Source: JABCPE02 sp963530615 (GTDB lineage: Bacteria > Bacteroidota > Bacteroidia > Flavobacteriales > Weeksellaceae). Taken from it: a DNA stretch of 64,000 nucleotides. Of this stretch, positions 43,779-52,394 are shown piece by piece; position 1 is the first letter of the stretch; the number at the start of each line of letters is the position of its first letter. Where the stretch lies: the NCBI GenBank assembly GCA_963530615.1, contig CAUSDX010000003.1:1-64000 (forward strand). Reading direction: 5' to 3'. The notes under the pieces were generated by a model, which was given only the letters and a program-made list of their open reading frames with translations, was not told the DNA's origin and searched no databases. The translations under genes and the position numbers were made by a program.

Positions 43779-44744
43779 ATGAAGAACTTCCGATTTGTCC
43801 TTCTATGTTTTCTCTTTTTAATGATGATTGCTATCTACACCAATCTTAATACTGGTTTTTTAGCATTAAATTTTTCTGATTTTTGGAGCGAAAATACTCT
43901 TCATCAAGAGGTAATTCATTTAAGGATCAATCGGGTTTTGGTAATGATTTTAGCAGGAATTTCAATTCCTACCAGTGGATTTTTGCTCCAAGAATACTTC
44001 CGCAATCCCTTGGCAGGTCCTTCTGTTTTAGGAATAAGTTCTGTAGCAAGTCTCTCCGTAGCATTTTACATTTTATTTTCCAAGAATTTGGCTTTTCCTG
44101 AATTTCTTCATCAAGGTATGATAAGTTTCTTCGCTATTGGGGGTAGCCTTACCTTATTGTTGTTACTTTTACTATTTTCTCGATATGTAAAAGACATTTC
44201 CTATATTGTCATTTTTGGATTTCTCATCTCTGCCCTATCAGGTGCCGTGGTAAGTATCTTGCAATTCTATGCAGAAAACGAGTCCCTGAAAAGCTATATT
44301 TTATGGTCTTTTGGAGGAAATAATCAAGTAACCCTTTTACAAATTTTCATCTTATTTTGCATTATTTTATTAGGATTAACACTTACCTTCTTAAGCATTA
44401 AACCTCTCATTGGTCTCAGTTTAGGTATAGATTATGCCCAAAGTATGGGCGTGAATCTCTCTCGTCTTAGAGTTTTAATCATCATTTCTTCTTCTCTACT
44501 CTCTGCTTCTATCACGGCATTCCTTGGACCTATTCTATTCATAGGTGTGATTGTTCCACATTTTTCTAGAATGCTTTGGAATCCTTCTCAACTTTGGCAC
44601 CAATGGCTACTCAACATGCTTCTAGGGGTTATCATTATGGAATTATTCTCCTCTCTATCAGAAAATCTTCAACTCCCTATGAACATCATCACTTCTATAT
44701 TCGGTGTGCCAGTGATTTTGGTCATGCTTCTTAAAAGAAAATAA
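43779..44744 (+). CDS. FecCD-family ABC transporter permease
   Basis: A 321-residue permease with about nine to ten helices, the size and layout of BtuC/FecD/FhuB proteins importing ferric siderophores, haem or cobalamin. Family motifs are visible: RINRVLVMILAGISIPTSGF, EYFRNPLAGPSVLGISS, and FLGPILFIGVIVPHFSRML. There is no partner ATPase next to it; the only binding-protein gene in this window is 12 kb away (56453-57421), beside a TonB receptor. It forms an operon with the preceding TlpA gene. Confidence 0.85.
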   Translation: MKNFRFVLLCFLFLMMIAIYTNLNTGFLALNFSDFWSENTLHQEVIHLRINRVLVMILAGISIPTSGFLLQEYFRNPLAGPSVLGISSVASLSVAFYILFSKNLAFPEFLHQGMISFFAIGGSLTLLLLLLLFSRYVKDISYIVIFGFLISALSGAVVSILQFYAENESLKSYILWSFGGNNQVTLLQIFILFCIILLGLTLTFLSIKPLIGLSLGIDYAQSMGVNLSRLRVLIIISSSLLSASITAFLGPILFIGVIVPHFSRMLWNPSQLWHQWLLNMLLGVIIMELFSSLSENLQLPMNIITSIFGVPVILVMLLKRK

Positions 44745-44795
44745 CCAAACTCAATAAATACAACAGAGTCTTCATCATTTTTCAAAATTAAAGTT

Positions 44796-44803
44796 TATTT
44801 TTG
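44796..44803 (+). promoter_or_regulatory. -7 element of the exonuclease III gene
   Basis: TATTTTTG, 24 nt before the ATG at 44828. It overlaps an in-frame TTG at 44801, which is therefore not the start. Confidence 0.55.
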
Positions 44804-44827
44804 CTCATTAAAATTTTTATTGAAACG

Positions 44828-45604
44828 ATGAAACTTATCAGTTATAATGTCAATGGTATCCGTGCCGCAATGGGAAAAGATTTTTTAACTTGGTTAAAAG
44901 ATGCTAACCCTGATGTGCTTTGTATCCAAGAAAGTAAAGCCCAGCCCGAACAAATAGATGAGCAAGGTTTTAAAGATTTAGGATATAAATGTTTTTGGTA
45001 CTCTGCTGAAAAAAAAGGCTATAGTGGCGTGGGTATTCTCTCAAAACAACAGCCAAAGCATGTGGAGTACGGCATTGGCATAGATTACATGGATACAGAG
45101 GGGCGAATAATTCGTACTGATTTTGAGAACTTTTCAGCGATTTCGGTATATGTTCCCTCAGCAACTAACATTGACCGCCTTGACCTAAAAATGCAGTTCT
45201 GCTATGACTTTTTAGACTACATCAAAGCATTAAAAAAAGAAATTCCAAACCTTATAATCTCTGGCGATTTCAATATTTGTCATCAAGCCATTGATATTCA
45301 CGATCCTATCAAACTCGCAAAGGTCTCAGGCTTCCTTCCTATGGAGCGAGAATGGCTCAGTAAATTCATAGAAGAATGCTCCCTCATTGATAGTTTCAGA
45401 CACTTCAACCATGCACCACATCAATACTCTTGGTGGAGCTATAGAGCCAATGCTCGTGCAAACAACAAGGGTTGGCGATTAGATTATAATTTTGTAAGCC
45501 TAAACATGGAGGCACAAATGAAACGAGCAGTCATTCTAAAAGAAGCTGTACATTCTGATCATTGCCCCGTAATGGTTGAGTTTGAAAATACACTGCTTAG
45601 ATAA
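44828..45604 (+). CDS. xth: Exodeoxyribonuclease III
   Basis: An AP endonuclease and 3'-5' exonuclease for base-excision repair. From ATG 44828 it has 258 residues and begins MKLISYNVNGIRAAMGK. Metal and catalytic residues are seen in CIQESKA (Glu), SGDFNICH (Asp, Asn), WRLDYNFVS (Asp) and SDHCPVMVE (Asp-His). The YSWWSYRANARANNKGWR loop is usual in this branch. The longer frame starting at TTG 44801 overlaps the promoter. Confidence 0.94.
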   Translation: MKLISYNVNGIRAAMGKDFLTWLKDANPDVLCIQESKAQPEQIDEQGFKDLGYKCFWYSAEKKGYSGVGILSKQQPKHVEYGIGIDYMDTEGRIIRTDFENFSAISVYVPSATNIDRLDLKMQFCYDFLDYIKALKKEIPNLIISGDFNICHQAIDIHDPIKLAKVSGFLPMEREWLSKFIEECSLIDSFRHFNHAPHQYSWWSYRANARANNKGWRLDYNFVSLNMEAQMKRAVILKEAVHSDHCPVMVEFENTLLR

Positions 45605-45652
45605 TCCTCTCTCTTTACTAATGGATTTATTTCATTTTTACTCCCTAATTCT

Positions 45653-45660
45653 TATCTTTG
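45653..45660 (+). promoter_or_regulatory. -7 element of udk
   Basis: TATCTTTG, 18 nt before the ATG. Confidence 0.6.
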
Positions 45661-45678
45661 CAAAAATAAAAAATCATC

Positions 45679-46293
45679 ATGTTAGTAATAGGCATTGCAG
45701 GTGGAACAGGCTCAGGAAAAACCACCGTAGTTTCCAGAATTTTGAAAAATATCGATATGGAGGGTATTAATGTTCTTTCACAAGATAATTATTACCATGA
45801 CAATACCCATCTAAGCCTACAAGAACGAGAAAGTTTAAACTATGACCACCCAAAAGCAATAGATTTTGACCTTTTAGTAAGCCATATCCGTGCTTTGAAA
45901 AAAGGAGAAAGCATAGAACAACCCGTATATTCGTTTGTTACTCATAATAGAACGGGAGACCATGTCATTGTACACCCTAAAAGTGTCATCATAGTAGAAG
46001 GTATTTTGGTTTTAACCAACAAAGAACTATTAAAAGAATTTGACCTAAAAGTATTTGTCCATGCTGATACCGATGAAAGACTCATTCGCCGTATCCGTAG
46101 AGATACCCAAGAACGCGGTAGAGATTTGGAAGAAGTTTTGCACCGCTATCAAACTACTCTAAAACCTATGCATGAAGAATTTATAGAGCCTTCTAAGTCT
46201 CATGCTGATATTATCATTCCTAATATGAATTACAATAATGTAGCAACTAACCTTCTCGCTACAGTAGTCAGTGATTTTTTGAAAAATAACTAA
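45679..46293 (+). CDS. udk: Uridine kinase
   Basis: It phosphorylates uridine and cytidine in pyrimidine salvage. In 204 residues the P-loop is IAGGTGSGKTTV (Lys14), the base and sugar site is SQDNYYHDN with NYDHPKAIDFDLL, and RRIRRDTQERGRDLEEV carries the arginines of the lid. It starts a run of three closely spaced genes with an FtsB/DivIC-like gene and a methyltransferase. Confidence 0.93.
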   Translation: MLVIGIAGGTGSGKTTVVSRILKNIDMEGINVLSQDNYYHDNTHLSLQERESLNYDHPKAIDFDLLVSHIRALKKGESIEQPVYSFVTHNRTGDHVIVHPKSVIIVEGILVLTNKELLKEFDLKVFVHADTDERLIRRIRRDTQERGRDLEEVLHRYQTTLKPMHEEFIEPSKSHADIIIPNMNYNNVATNLLATVVSDFLKNN

Positions 46294-46302
46294 CGACTAA
46301 CA

Positions 46303-46662
46303 ATGAAACAAAATACCTCAGAAACCACCTCTCCCAATAATAAAAGACTTCCTATATTAAAAAAAATAGCTTGGAATAAATACTCTTTAGCCATTATTTT
46401 ATTCATAATTTGGATGATTTTTTTTGATAATACTTCTTGGCTTGTTATCAGAGAATTAGACAAAGAAATTAATAAATATGAAGAACAAGTCAATTTTTAT
46501 AAAAATGAGTTTGAAAAAAATGACAAATTCTATAAAAAATTAATGCTCAATAAATCCGAAAAAGAAAAGTTCGCAAGAGAAAATTATTTCATGAAAAAAA
46601 GCAATGAAGAGATTTTTATTTTAGTAATAGATAGTTCTTCTTTAGCTCAAAAAAACAAATAA
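46303..46662 (+). CDS. Septum formation initiator, FtsB/DivIC-like
   Basis: A 119-residue bitopic protein: short basic cytoplasmic end, one membrane helix at about 28-43, then a coiled coil (LDKEINKYEEQVNFYKNEFE) and the family motif KEKFARENYFMKK, in which the ENYFM-like sequence matches the divisome protein signature. It should join the FtsB-FtsL-FtsQ subcomplex in cell division. It lies 9 nt after udk; a udk-FtsB pair is common in flavobacteria. Confidence 0.85.
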   Translation: MKQNTSETTSPNNKRLPILKKIAWNKYSLAIILFIIWMIFFDNTSWLVIRELDKEINKYEEQVNFYKNEFEKNDKFYKKLMLNKSEKEKFARENYFMKKSNEEIFILVIDSSSLAQKNK

Positions 46663-47817
46663 ATGATTGATTTGAATATTATCACTCAAGCAGGAATTCA
46701 AAATTTCATCATAGATAATACAAATACTGATTTAACCCAGTTTTTATTAAAAACAAATCCTTTTCCTAATCTTAGCATTCAAGAAATTGCACAACAGATT
46801 AAAGGTAGACAAATTGCACAAAAAAAATTTCCTTTTCTACTAAAAGAAGGCATTGTTTTTCCTCCACATCTCAATATAGAACAAGCTTCTTCACAAGAAA
46901 CAGCCATTGCCAAAGCTCAAAATTTATCAGGAAAAACATTCCTCGATTTAACTTGCGGTTTTGGAATTGATGCTTATTTTTTTGCTCAAAACTTTGAAAA
47001 AGTTTATTTAGTAGAGCAAAACTCTACCCTTTCTAAAATTGTGAAACACAATTGGAAAATTCTCGGAAAGAGTGCTCATTTCATCAATGACAATTTAGAA
47101 AACTTCCTTAAAGAAAACAAAGAAGTTTTTGATTTGATTTATCTTGACCCTGCCAGAAGAAATGCCTTAAATCAAAAAAAGTTCCTATTAGAAGAGCTTT
47201 CTCCCAATATTTTAGAAATTCAGGACAAACTCTCTTCTTTCGCAAAAAGAATCATTATCAAGTTATCTCCATTGATTGATATAAAATATCTACAAGATAG
47301 CATAAAAAATATCTATGAAATAGAAATTATCGGAGTAAAAAATGATGTTAAAGAAGTTATTCTCCATATTATCCCCAATTTTCAAGGAAAAATTAGAATT
47401 ACCTCCAAAAATTTATCCAGCCCAAACATAGATTTTTCATTTTTTATAGATGAAGAAAGTTCTGCAATTTCTGAATATTCCGATGTTTTAGAATACATAT
47501 ATATTCCCAATAATGCTGTTCTAAAGTCTGGAGCTTTTAATCTCATCTCTGAAAAATTTAAGTTAAAAAAACTACACCCTAACACCCACATCTATACTTC
47601 TAATGAAAAATTAAACCACTTTTGCGGAAGAATTTTTAGAGTCAAAGAAATTTCTGCAAAAAGCTTACAGAAGGGCATGAAGTTTAATATTATTTCCAAA
47701 AATCACCCTTTAAGCCCAGAAGAAATAAAATCTAAATATAAGCTTAAAAACGGTGGTGATGATTTTCTCTTCTTTACCCAATCCCAAAAAGGAAAAATTA
47801 TCCTAAAATCAATATAG
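46663..47817 (+). CDS. Class I SAM-dependent methyltransferase, THUMP-like
   Basis: A 384-residue methyltransferase. The SAM site is FLDLTCGFGIDAYFF at about 88-102, and YLDPARRNA corresponds to the catalytic DPxx loop used by enzymes that modify nucleic-acid bases. The C-terminal third (FNIISKNHPLSPEEI) resembles the THUMP-like domain of related hypothetical proteins. The target is probably RNA, but which one I cannot say. The ATG directly follows the stop codon of the preceding gene. Confidence 0.75.
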   Translation: MIDLNIITQAGIQNFIIDNTNTDLTQFLLKTNPFPNLSIQEIAQQIKGRQIAQKKFPFLLKEGIVFPPHLNIEQASSQETAIAKAQNLSGKTFLDLTCGFGIDAYFFAQNFEKVYLVEQNSTLSKIVKHNWKILGKSAHFINDNLENFLKENKEVFDLIYLDPARRNALNQKKFLLEELSPNILEIQDKLSSFAKRIIIKLSPLIDIKYLQDSIKNIYEIEIIGVKNDVKEVILHIIPNFQGKIRITSKNLSSPNIDFSFFIDEESSAISEYSDVLEYIYIPNNAVLKSGAFNLISEKFKLKKLHPNTHIYTSNEKLNHFCGRIFRVKEISAKSLQKGMKFNIISKNHPLSPEEIKSKYKLKNGGDDFLFFTQSQKGKIILKSI

Positions 47818-47844
47818 ATTTACAAAACTTTTTATCGTTTTCCT

Positions 47845-47874
47845 TTGTTAAACAGTTTCTATTTTTTAACTTTG
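47845..47874 (+). promoter_or_regulatory. Promoter of the M20 dipeptidase
   Basis: TTG (47845-47847), 19 nt, TAACTTTG (47867-47874), 22 nt before the ATG. Confidence 0.7.
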
Positions 47875-47896
47875 GTTATTATTACTAAATTATTCA

Positions 47897-49279
47897 ATGG
47901 AAACAACCTTATCTTACATTAAAGAAAATAAACAAAGATTTTTAGACGAATTAATAGAATTGCTAAAAATAGCTTCTATAAGTGCTGATCCTGCTTACAA
48001 CCAAGATGTACTACAATGTGCCAATACCGTAGCAAAACATCTACAAAATGCAGGAGCTGATAATGTAGAAATTTGCGAAACCAAGGGCTATCCTGTAGTT
48101 TTTGGAGAAAAAATAGTTGATAAAGATTTGCCTACTGTTTTAATATATGGACATTATGATGTTCAACCTCCCGACCCATTAGAGCTTTGGGAAAGTGGTC
48201 CTTTTGAACCAGTTATCAAAAAAACAGAACTCCACCCAGAAGGGGCGATTTTTGCAAGAGGAGCCGCTGATGATAAAGGACAATTTTTTATGCACTTGAA
48301 AGCCTTTGAGGCAATGATGAAAACTAATACATTGCCTTGTAATGTAAAATTCATCATTGAAGGAGAAGAAGAAGTGGGCTCTGCAAGTTTAGCCGAGTAC
48401 TTGGAAACAAATAAAGAAAAATTGGCTTGTGATGTTATTTTAGTTTCTGATACTAGCCTATATTCTATGGAGCAGCCTACGGTTACCACAGGACTTCGAG
48501 GTTTAAGTTATGTAGAAGTAGAAGTAGAAGGACCTAATCGAGATTTACATTCTGGTCTTTATGGGGGAGCTGTTCCTAATCCTATCAATATTTTAGCAAA
48601 AATGATAGGTAGTCTTATCGATGAAGATGGAAGAATTACTGTAGAAGGATTTTATGACAATGTAGCCATCGTATCTGAGGAAGAAAGAGCTGAAATGAAT
48701 AAACTAAAAGACGACCCAGAAGCTTTCAAAAAAGAAATTGGTCTAAAAGGATTAGAGGGAGAAAAAAACTACACAACACTAGAAAGGGCTTCCATTCGTC
48801 CTACCCTTGATGTCAATGGTATGTGGGGCGGATATATTGGAGAAGGAGCAAAGACAGTAATCCCTTCAAAAGCCTCTGCTAAAATCTCTATGAGATTAGT
48901 TCCTAACCAAACTCCAGAAGAGATTACAGAAAAATTTATAAAACATTTTCAAAAAATCGCTCCCAAAAGCATAAAACTTAAAATCACACCTCATCATGGA
49001 GGAATGCCTTATGTTTTAGAAAGTAACACTAAAGAATTTTTAGCAGCTAAAAAGGCGATGGAACAAGCATTCGGAAAAGAGGTACTACCATTCAGAAGTG
49101 GAGGAAGCATCCCTATTACAGCTTTATTTGAACAAATTTTGGAAGTAAAATCTGTTCTGATGGGATTTGGATTAAGTACAGATGCTATTCATTCTCCAAA
49201 TGAACATTATGGACTTTATAATTTCTATAAAGGCATAGAGAGTATTCCTCTATTTTTTGAACATTACGCTAAAAAATAA
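47897..49279 (+). CDS. M20 family dipeptidase
   Basis: A 460-residue di-zinc peptidase. Metal ligands appear in order: LIYGHYDVQPPD (His), FARGAADDKGQ (bridging Asp), EGEEEVGS (catalytic and metal Glu), VILVSDTSLY (Asp), and the late His in SPNEHYGLYNF. The lid/dimerisation domain holds GLRGLSYVEVEVEGPNRDLHSG. It hydrolyses dipeptides, probably in the cytoplasm since no signal peptide is seen. It has a well-spaced promoter and a strong terminator, so it is a single-gene unit. Confidence 0.93.
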   Translation: METTLSYIKENKQRFLDELIELLKIASISADPAYNQDVLQCANTVAKHLQNAGADNVEICETKGYPVVFGEKIVDKDLPTVLIYGHYDVQPPDPLELWESGPFEPVIKKTELHPEGAIFARGAADDKGQFFMHLKAFEAMMKTNTLPCNVKFIIEGEEEVGSASLAEYLETNKEKLACDVILVSDTSLYSMEQPTVTTGLRGLSYVEVEVEGPNRDLHSGLYGGAVPNPINILAKMIGSLIDEDGRITVEGFYDNVAIVSEEERAEMNKLKDDPEAFKKEIGLKGLEGEKNYTTLERASIRPTLDVNGMWGGYIGEGAKTVIPSKASAKISMRLVPNQTPEEITEKFIKHFQKIAPKSIKLKITPHHGGMPYVLESNTKEFLAAKKAMEQAFGKEVLPFRSGGSIPITALFEQILEVKSVLMGFGLSTDAIHSPNEHYGLYNFYKGIESIPLFFEHYAKK

Positions 49280-49291
49280 CTATTTTTCATT

Positions 49292-49329
49292 AAAAAATCC
49301 TATCTTAATTTCAATGATAGGATTTTTTT
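49292..49329 (+). terminator. Terminator of the dipeptidase gene
   Basis: A thirteen-pair stem AAAAAATCCTATC/GATAGGATTTTTT. Confidence 0.85.
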
Positions 49330-49374
49330 ATTTTTGAAACCTGTCAAAAATCATAATGTTATTTTTTACAAATA

Positions 49375-49405
49375 TTGTAATACTAATTATTTTTTTCTAC
49401 ATTTG
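49375..49405 (+). promoter_or_regulatory. Promoter of a candidate small RNA
   Basis: TTG (49375-49377), 20 nt, TACATTTG (49398-49405). No gene follows within 180 nt except the terminated short unit. Confidence 0.7.
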
Positions 49406-49410
49406 TCCCA

Positions 49411-49505
49411 ACAAAATCTCCATCTATGCAGATTTGTTTCTAATCTTTTTCATATAAATCTATTTTTATAAAGAGGTCATTTTGAATAAAAAATGACCTC
49501 TTTTT
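49411..49505 (+). ncRNA. Candidate small RNA, about 95 nt
   Basis: A self-contained transcription unit: well-formed promoter just upstream and a strong intrinsic terminator at its end. A first hairpin pairs AACAAAATCT (49410-49419) with AGATTTGTT (49430-49438), with one bulged A. A single-stranded A/T-rich middle follows, then the terminator stem. The only reading frame in it is five codons long (ATG at 49426). It matches no RNA family that I know. It could be a trans-acting sRNA or a leader that controls the next gene by attenuation. Confidence 0.5.
49471..49505 (+). terminator. Terminator of the candidate small RNA
   Basis: A thirteen-pair stem AAGAGGTCATTTT/AAAATGACCTCTT with loop GAATAA and a T-run. 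An ATG at 49493 lies inside the right arm and is unlikely to start translation. Confidence 0.85.
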
Positions 49506-49566
49506 ACCTAATTAGTATACTTTTAATCTTTATCAATAAACACACTCCTTTTATTTTAATTTTTAC

Positions 49567-49574
49567 TACCTTTG
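49567..49574 (+). promoter_or_regulatory. -7 element before the Gcr-like gene
   Basis: TACCTTTG, 20 nt before the ATG at 49595. It suggests that the gene starts there and not at the ATG at 49493. Confidence 0.5.
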
Positions 49575-49594
49575 GAGCCTTATTTTTTATTTTT

Positions 49595-51598
49595 ATGTTA
49601 TTTAAAAAGAAGGACAGTTTTAGTGTTATACTTAAAAAATATTTTACCCATCGGAATGAGACTCAATCTATTCAGCCTCTCTCTGAATTTTTTCAAAGTT
49701 TAAAAAAAGAAAATTTTGATGTATTTCTCGCCTATCTTAAAAATAATGAAGAAATCACCCAAAATTTCAAGTATTATCTATTCAATATATTTTCGGGAAA
49801 AAGTTTTAATAAAGTCATTACCAATGCTAATATTTTATCTGAAAATGCCTTTTTTCCTGAACTAAAGAAAAGAATTTCCTACAAATTTCTCCCTCCAGTA
49901 GAAGACGAAAATACAGTATCTAATATCATCTCAAAAGTTTTATACAAAGCTAAAACAGATATTCAGTATATTGAAAAAATTACACCTGAAGAAAGTAATG
50001 AGTTTATTCAACTTCTAGGACTTGAAAATTTGATTAACTTACCTTACATCAAAAGAGAAATTTTATTTTCAGCCAATATTCTCTCTCGTAGAGCAACAGG
50101 AAGTGCTATGGAATCTGAGATTGCTAGAATGCTCCCTGAATACCAATCTTTTGATAACCCATTCATTGCTCTACAAAAAGAATTAGACCATATTACTGAA
50201 AGATTTCAAAATGATGAAAATCTTACTATAAATTCTAAAGATACTGATTATAAACAAATTAAGATTTATATTGAACAATGTTTAGGCTTTGTAAATCAAG
50301 CATTTAAAAATGCATCTAAATTTGGAATTTCTAGTAAAACCAATCAATCTTTATTGAAAATCAGACAACAATTAGAACGAATTCAAGAGACTCTATATTT
50401 GTTGGTTATTGATACTGAAGATGATATTCTAAATAACACGAGAAGACTCATTATCAATATTTTAAAATATAAATCTCATAGAAATAATATAAGAGAACTT
50501 ATAGATGATAGCACCAAACTTCTCTCTCATCTTATTACCTCTCACACCGCAGAAACAGGCACCCACTATATTGCAACCTCTTCTAAAGAATATATAAAAA
50601 TGTTTTGGAAATCCAGCGGAGGAGGAATTTTGGTAGGATTTTTATGTATTTTCAAAATGCTATTCAGTTCTGTGCATGGTAGTGATTTTCTACATGCTAT
50701 ACTTTATTCTATGAATTATGCCATTGGCTTTGTAGTGATTTATTTATTGGGATTTACCTTAGCTACAAAACAGCCTGCAATGACCGCTACTACAATGGCA
50801 AAAATTCTATCAGACGAAACAAAAAATTCTAATTATCAAGCATTTGCAAATTTAGTCGCCAAACTTTTCAGAACTCAATTTATTGCCTTCGTAGGGAATG
50901 TTATTTGGGTATTTCCTACGGCATTGGCTCTTATTTATGGTATGGATTATTTTTTTGATAAAAATTTTGCCACACCAAAAGCTAATAAATTACTCAAAGA
51001 TTTAGACCCTTTCCAATCTAAAGCGATTATTCATGCATGTATTGCAGGAGTATTTTTATGTATTTCAGGTGTCATATCAGGAAGTATTTCTAATAATTCT
51101 ATCTTCCAAAAAATCCCGCAAAGAATTGCTCAAAATCCTTACTTAAATAATATTTTTGGAATTCCTTTTTCTAAAAAAATTGCTGATTTTTATACTAAAA
51201 ATTGGGCAGGAATTATTTCAAACCTTTGGTTTGGGATATTTTTAGGTATGATAGCACCTTTGGGAGTATTTTTAGGTTTAGATTTGGATATTCGCCATAT
51301 TACATTCTCTGCGGGAAATTTTGCATTAGGACTTTATGGCAAAGGATTTGAAATTTCCACTTATGATTTTTGGATTTGCCTTATCACAGTATTTCTCATT
51401 GGTTTTTTCAATTTTATCATAAGTTTTGGATTATCAATGTTTTTGGCTTTCCGCTCTCGAGAAGTAAATTTTGGTGAAGTAGGAAAAATTTACCAAGAAA
51501 TTTTTCACTTCTTCCTTAAAAATCCTTTAAGATTTTTTATCCCTCTAAAATCAGAATTAGATCAAGGAACAAAAGATTTAATCAATGAAAAACATTAA
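49595..51598 (+). CDS. Gcr-like (site-specific recombinase-named) membrane protein
   Basis: A large protein of the family called site-specific recombinase Gcr (SpecificRecomb). The name comes from an old gonococcal study, yet these are clearly polytopic membrane proteins and a recombinase role is doubtful. The first 390 residues are soluble and helical; about seven hydrophobic helices follow (for example GGILVGFLCIFKMLF and VIYLLGFTLATKQPAMTATT). An ATG at 49493 would add 34 hydrophobic residues but lies in a terminator arm, so I prefer 49595 (667 residues). Homologues with an N-terminal helix would favour the longer form. Confidence 0.7.
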   Translation: MLFKKKDSFSVILKKYFTHRNETQSIQPLSEFFQSLKKENFDVFLAYLKNNEEITQNFKYYLFNIFSGKSFNKVITNANILSENAFFPELKKRISYKFLPPVEDENTVSNIISKVLYKAKTDIQYIEKITPEESNEFIQLLGLENLINLPYIKREILFSANILSRRATGSAMESEIARMLPEYQSFDNPFIALQKELDHITERFQNDENLTINSKDTDYKQIKIYIEQCLGFVNQAFKNASKFGISSKTNQSLLKIRQQLERIQETLYLLVIDTEDDILNNTRRLIINILKYKSHRNNIRELIDDSTKLLSHLITSHTAETGTHYIATSSKEYIKMFWKSSGGGILVGFLCIFKMLFSSVHGSDFLHAILYSMNYAIGFVVIYLLGFTLATKQPAMTATTMAKILSDETKNSNYQAFANLVAKLFRTQFIAFVGNVIWVFPTALALIYGMDYFFDKNFATPKANKLLKDLDPFQSKAIIHACIAGVFLCISGVISGSISNNSIFQKIPQRIAQNPYLNNIFGIPFSKKIADFYTKNWAGIISNLWFGIFLGMIAPLGVFLGLDLDIRHITFSAGNFALGLYGKGFEISTYDFWICLITVFLIGFFNFIISFGLSMFLAFRSREVNFGEVGKIYQEIFHFFLKNPLRFFIPLKSELDQGTKDLINEKH

Positions 51599-51628
51599 AA
51601 AAATCCTCCTTTAAAAAGGAGGATTTTT
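51597..51628. terminator. Bidirectional terminator
   Basis: AAATCCTCCTT/AAGGAGGATTT stem with A- and T-runs between convergent genes. Confidence 0.85.
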
Positions 51629-51641
51629 ATTTAATAAATTT

Positions 51642-52346
51642 TTACAGTTTAGAAAATTCAAATTTATTTTTCAGAAAATCAGCAGAAGCATTTTCTACAA
51701 ATAATTGACCTATTTTAGTTCTTCTTAATTGAGTTAAATACGCTCCTACCCCCAATTCTTGCCCTATATCATGAGCCAAAGAACGGATATAAGTTCCTTT
51801 GGAACAACCTACAATAAAACTAATTTTAGGAAAATTTATCTGAATTTCTTTGATATAATGTATCGTAGTCTTACGGGGTTTTACTTCCACTTCTTGTCCT
51901 GCTCTTGCAAGATTATACGCCCTCTCTCCAGCTACTTTTATCGCTGAAAAAATTGGAGGCTTCTGTTCTATCTCACCTAAAAAATTCACTAATACCCTTT
52001 CTACTAAATCTTTTGTAATATGCTGATAATCCATCAATAATATCTCTGGTTTTTCTGTATCATAAGATTCTGTCTGAGCTCCAATCTTTATCTCTGCCCA
52101 ATACTCTTTCGGAGCATCTTGTATTTCTGGAATTTTCTTGGTTGCTTTTCCTGTACAAACAACAAGCAGTCCTGTTGCTTTTGGGTCTAATGTTCCTGCA
52201 TGACCTATCTTGATTTTCTTTAACTTAAATTCCTTTTTTAATTTAAATTTCATCTTATTCACTACTTGAAAAGATGTCCAATCTAATGGTTTATCTACTA
52301 AAAAAACTTGCCCACTTTGTATCTGCTCTAAGGTCATTAAAGTCAT
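51642..52346 (-). CDS. truB: tRNA pseudouridine synthase B
   Basis: It makes pseudouridine 55 in tRNA. The 234-residue protein has DKPLDWTSFQVVNKMK, the catalytic Asp in GHAGTLDPKATGLLVVC, and KGTYIRSLAHDIGQEL; it lacks the longer C-terminal PUA of some bacteria. A -7 element TAATTTTG at 52355-52362 (minus) lies only 9 nt before the first ATG, so the mRNA may begin at the ATG, or the second Met (52337) is used. It ends the ftsX-DUF3098-uppP-truB cluster. Confidence 0.93.
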   Translation of the reverse strand: MTLMTLEQIQSGQVFLVDKPLDWTSFQVVNKMKFKLKKEFKLKKIKIGHAGTLDPKATGLLVVCTGKATKKIPEIQDAPKEYWAEIKIGAQTESYDTEKPEILLMDYQHITKDLVERVLVNFLGEIEQKPPIFSAIKVAGERAYNLARAGQEVEVKPRKTTIHYIKEIQINFPKISFIVGCSKGTYIRSLAHDIGQELGVGAYLTQLRRTKIGQLFVENASADFLKNKFEFSKL

Positions 52347-52394
52347 TTTTATTTCAAAATTATCCTATAAATATTTTATTCACCACTTTCATTC

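Noticed and set aside
49493..49594. N-terminal 34-residue extension of the Gcr-like protein
   Set aside because: The ATG lies in the right arm of a strong terminator and a -7 element follows within the extension; kept only as an alternative.
49595..51598. Mobile element based on the recombinase name
   Set aside because: The protein is polytopic, has no integrase or resolvase motif, and no flanking repeats or attachment sites are seen.
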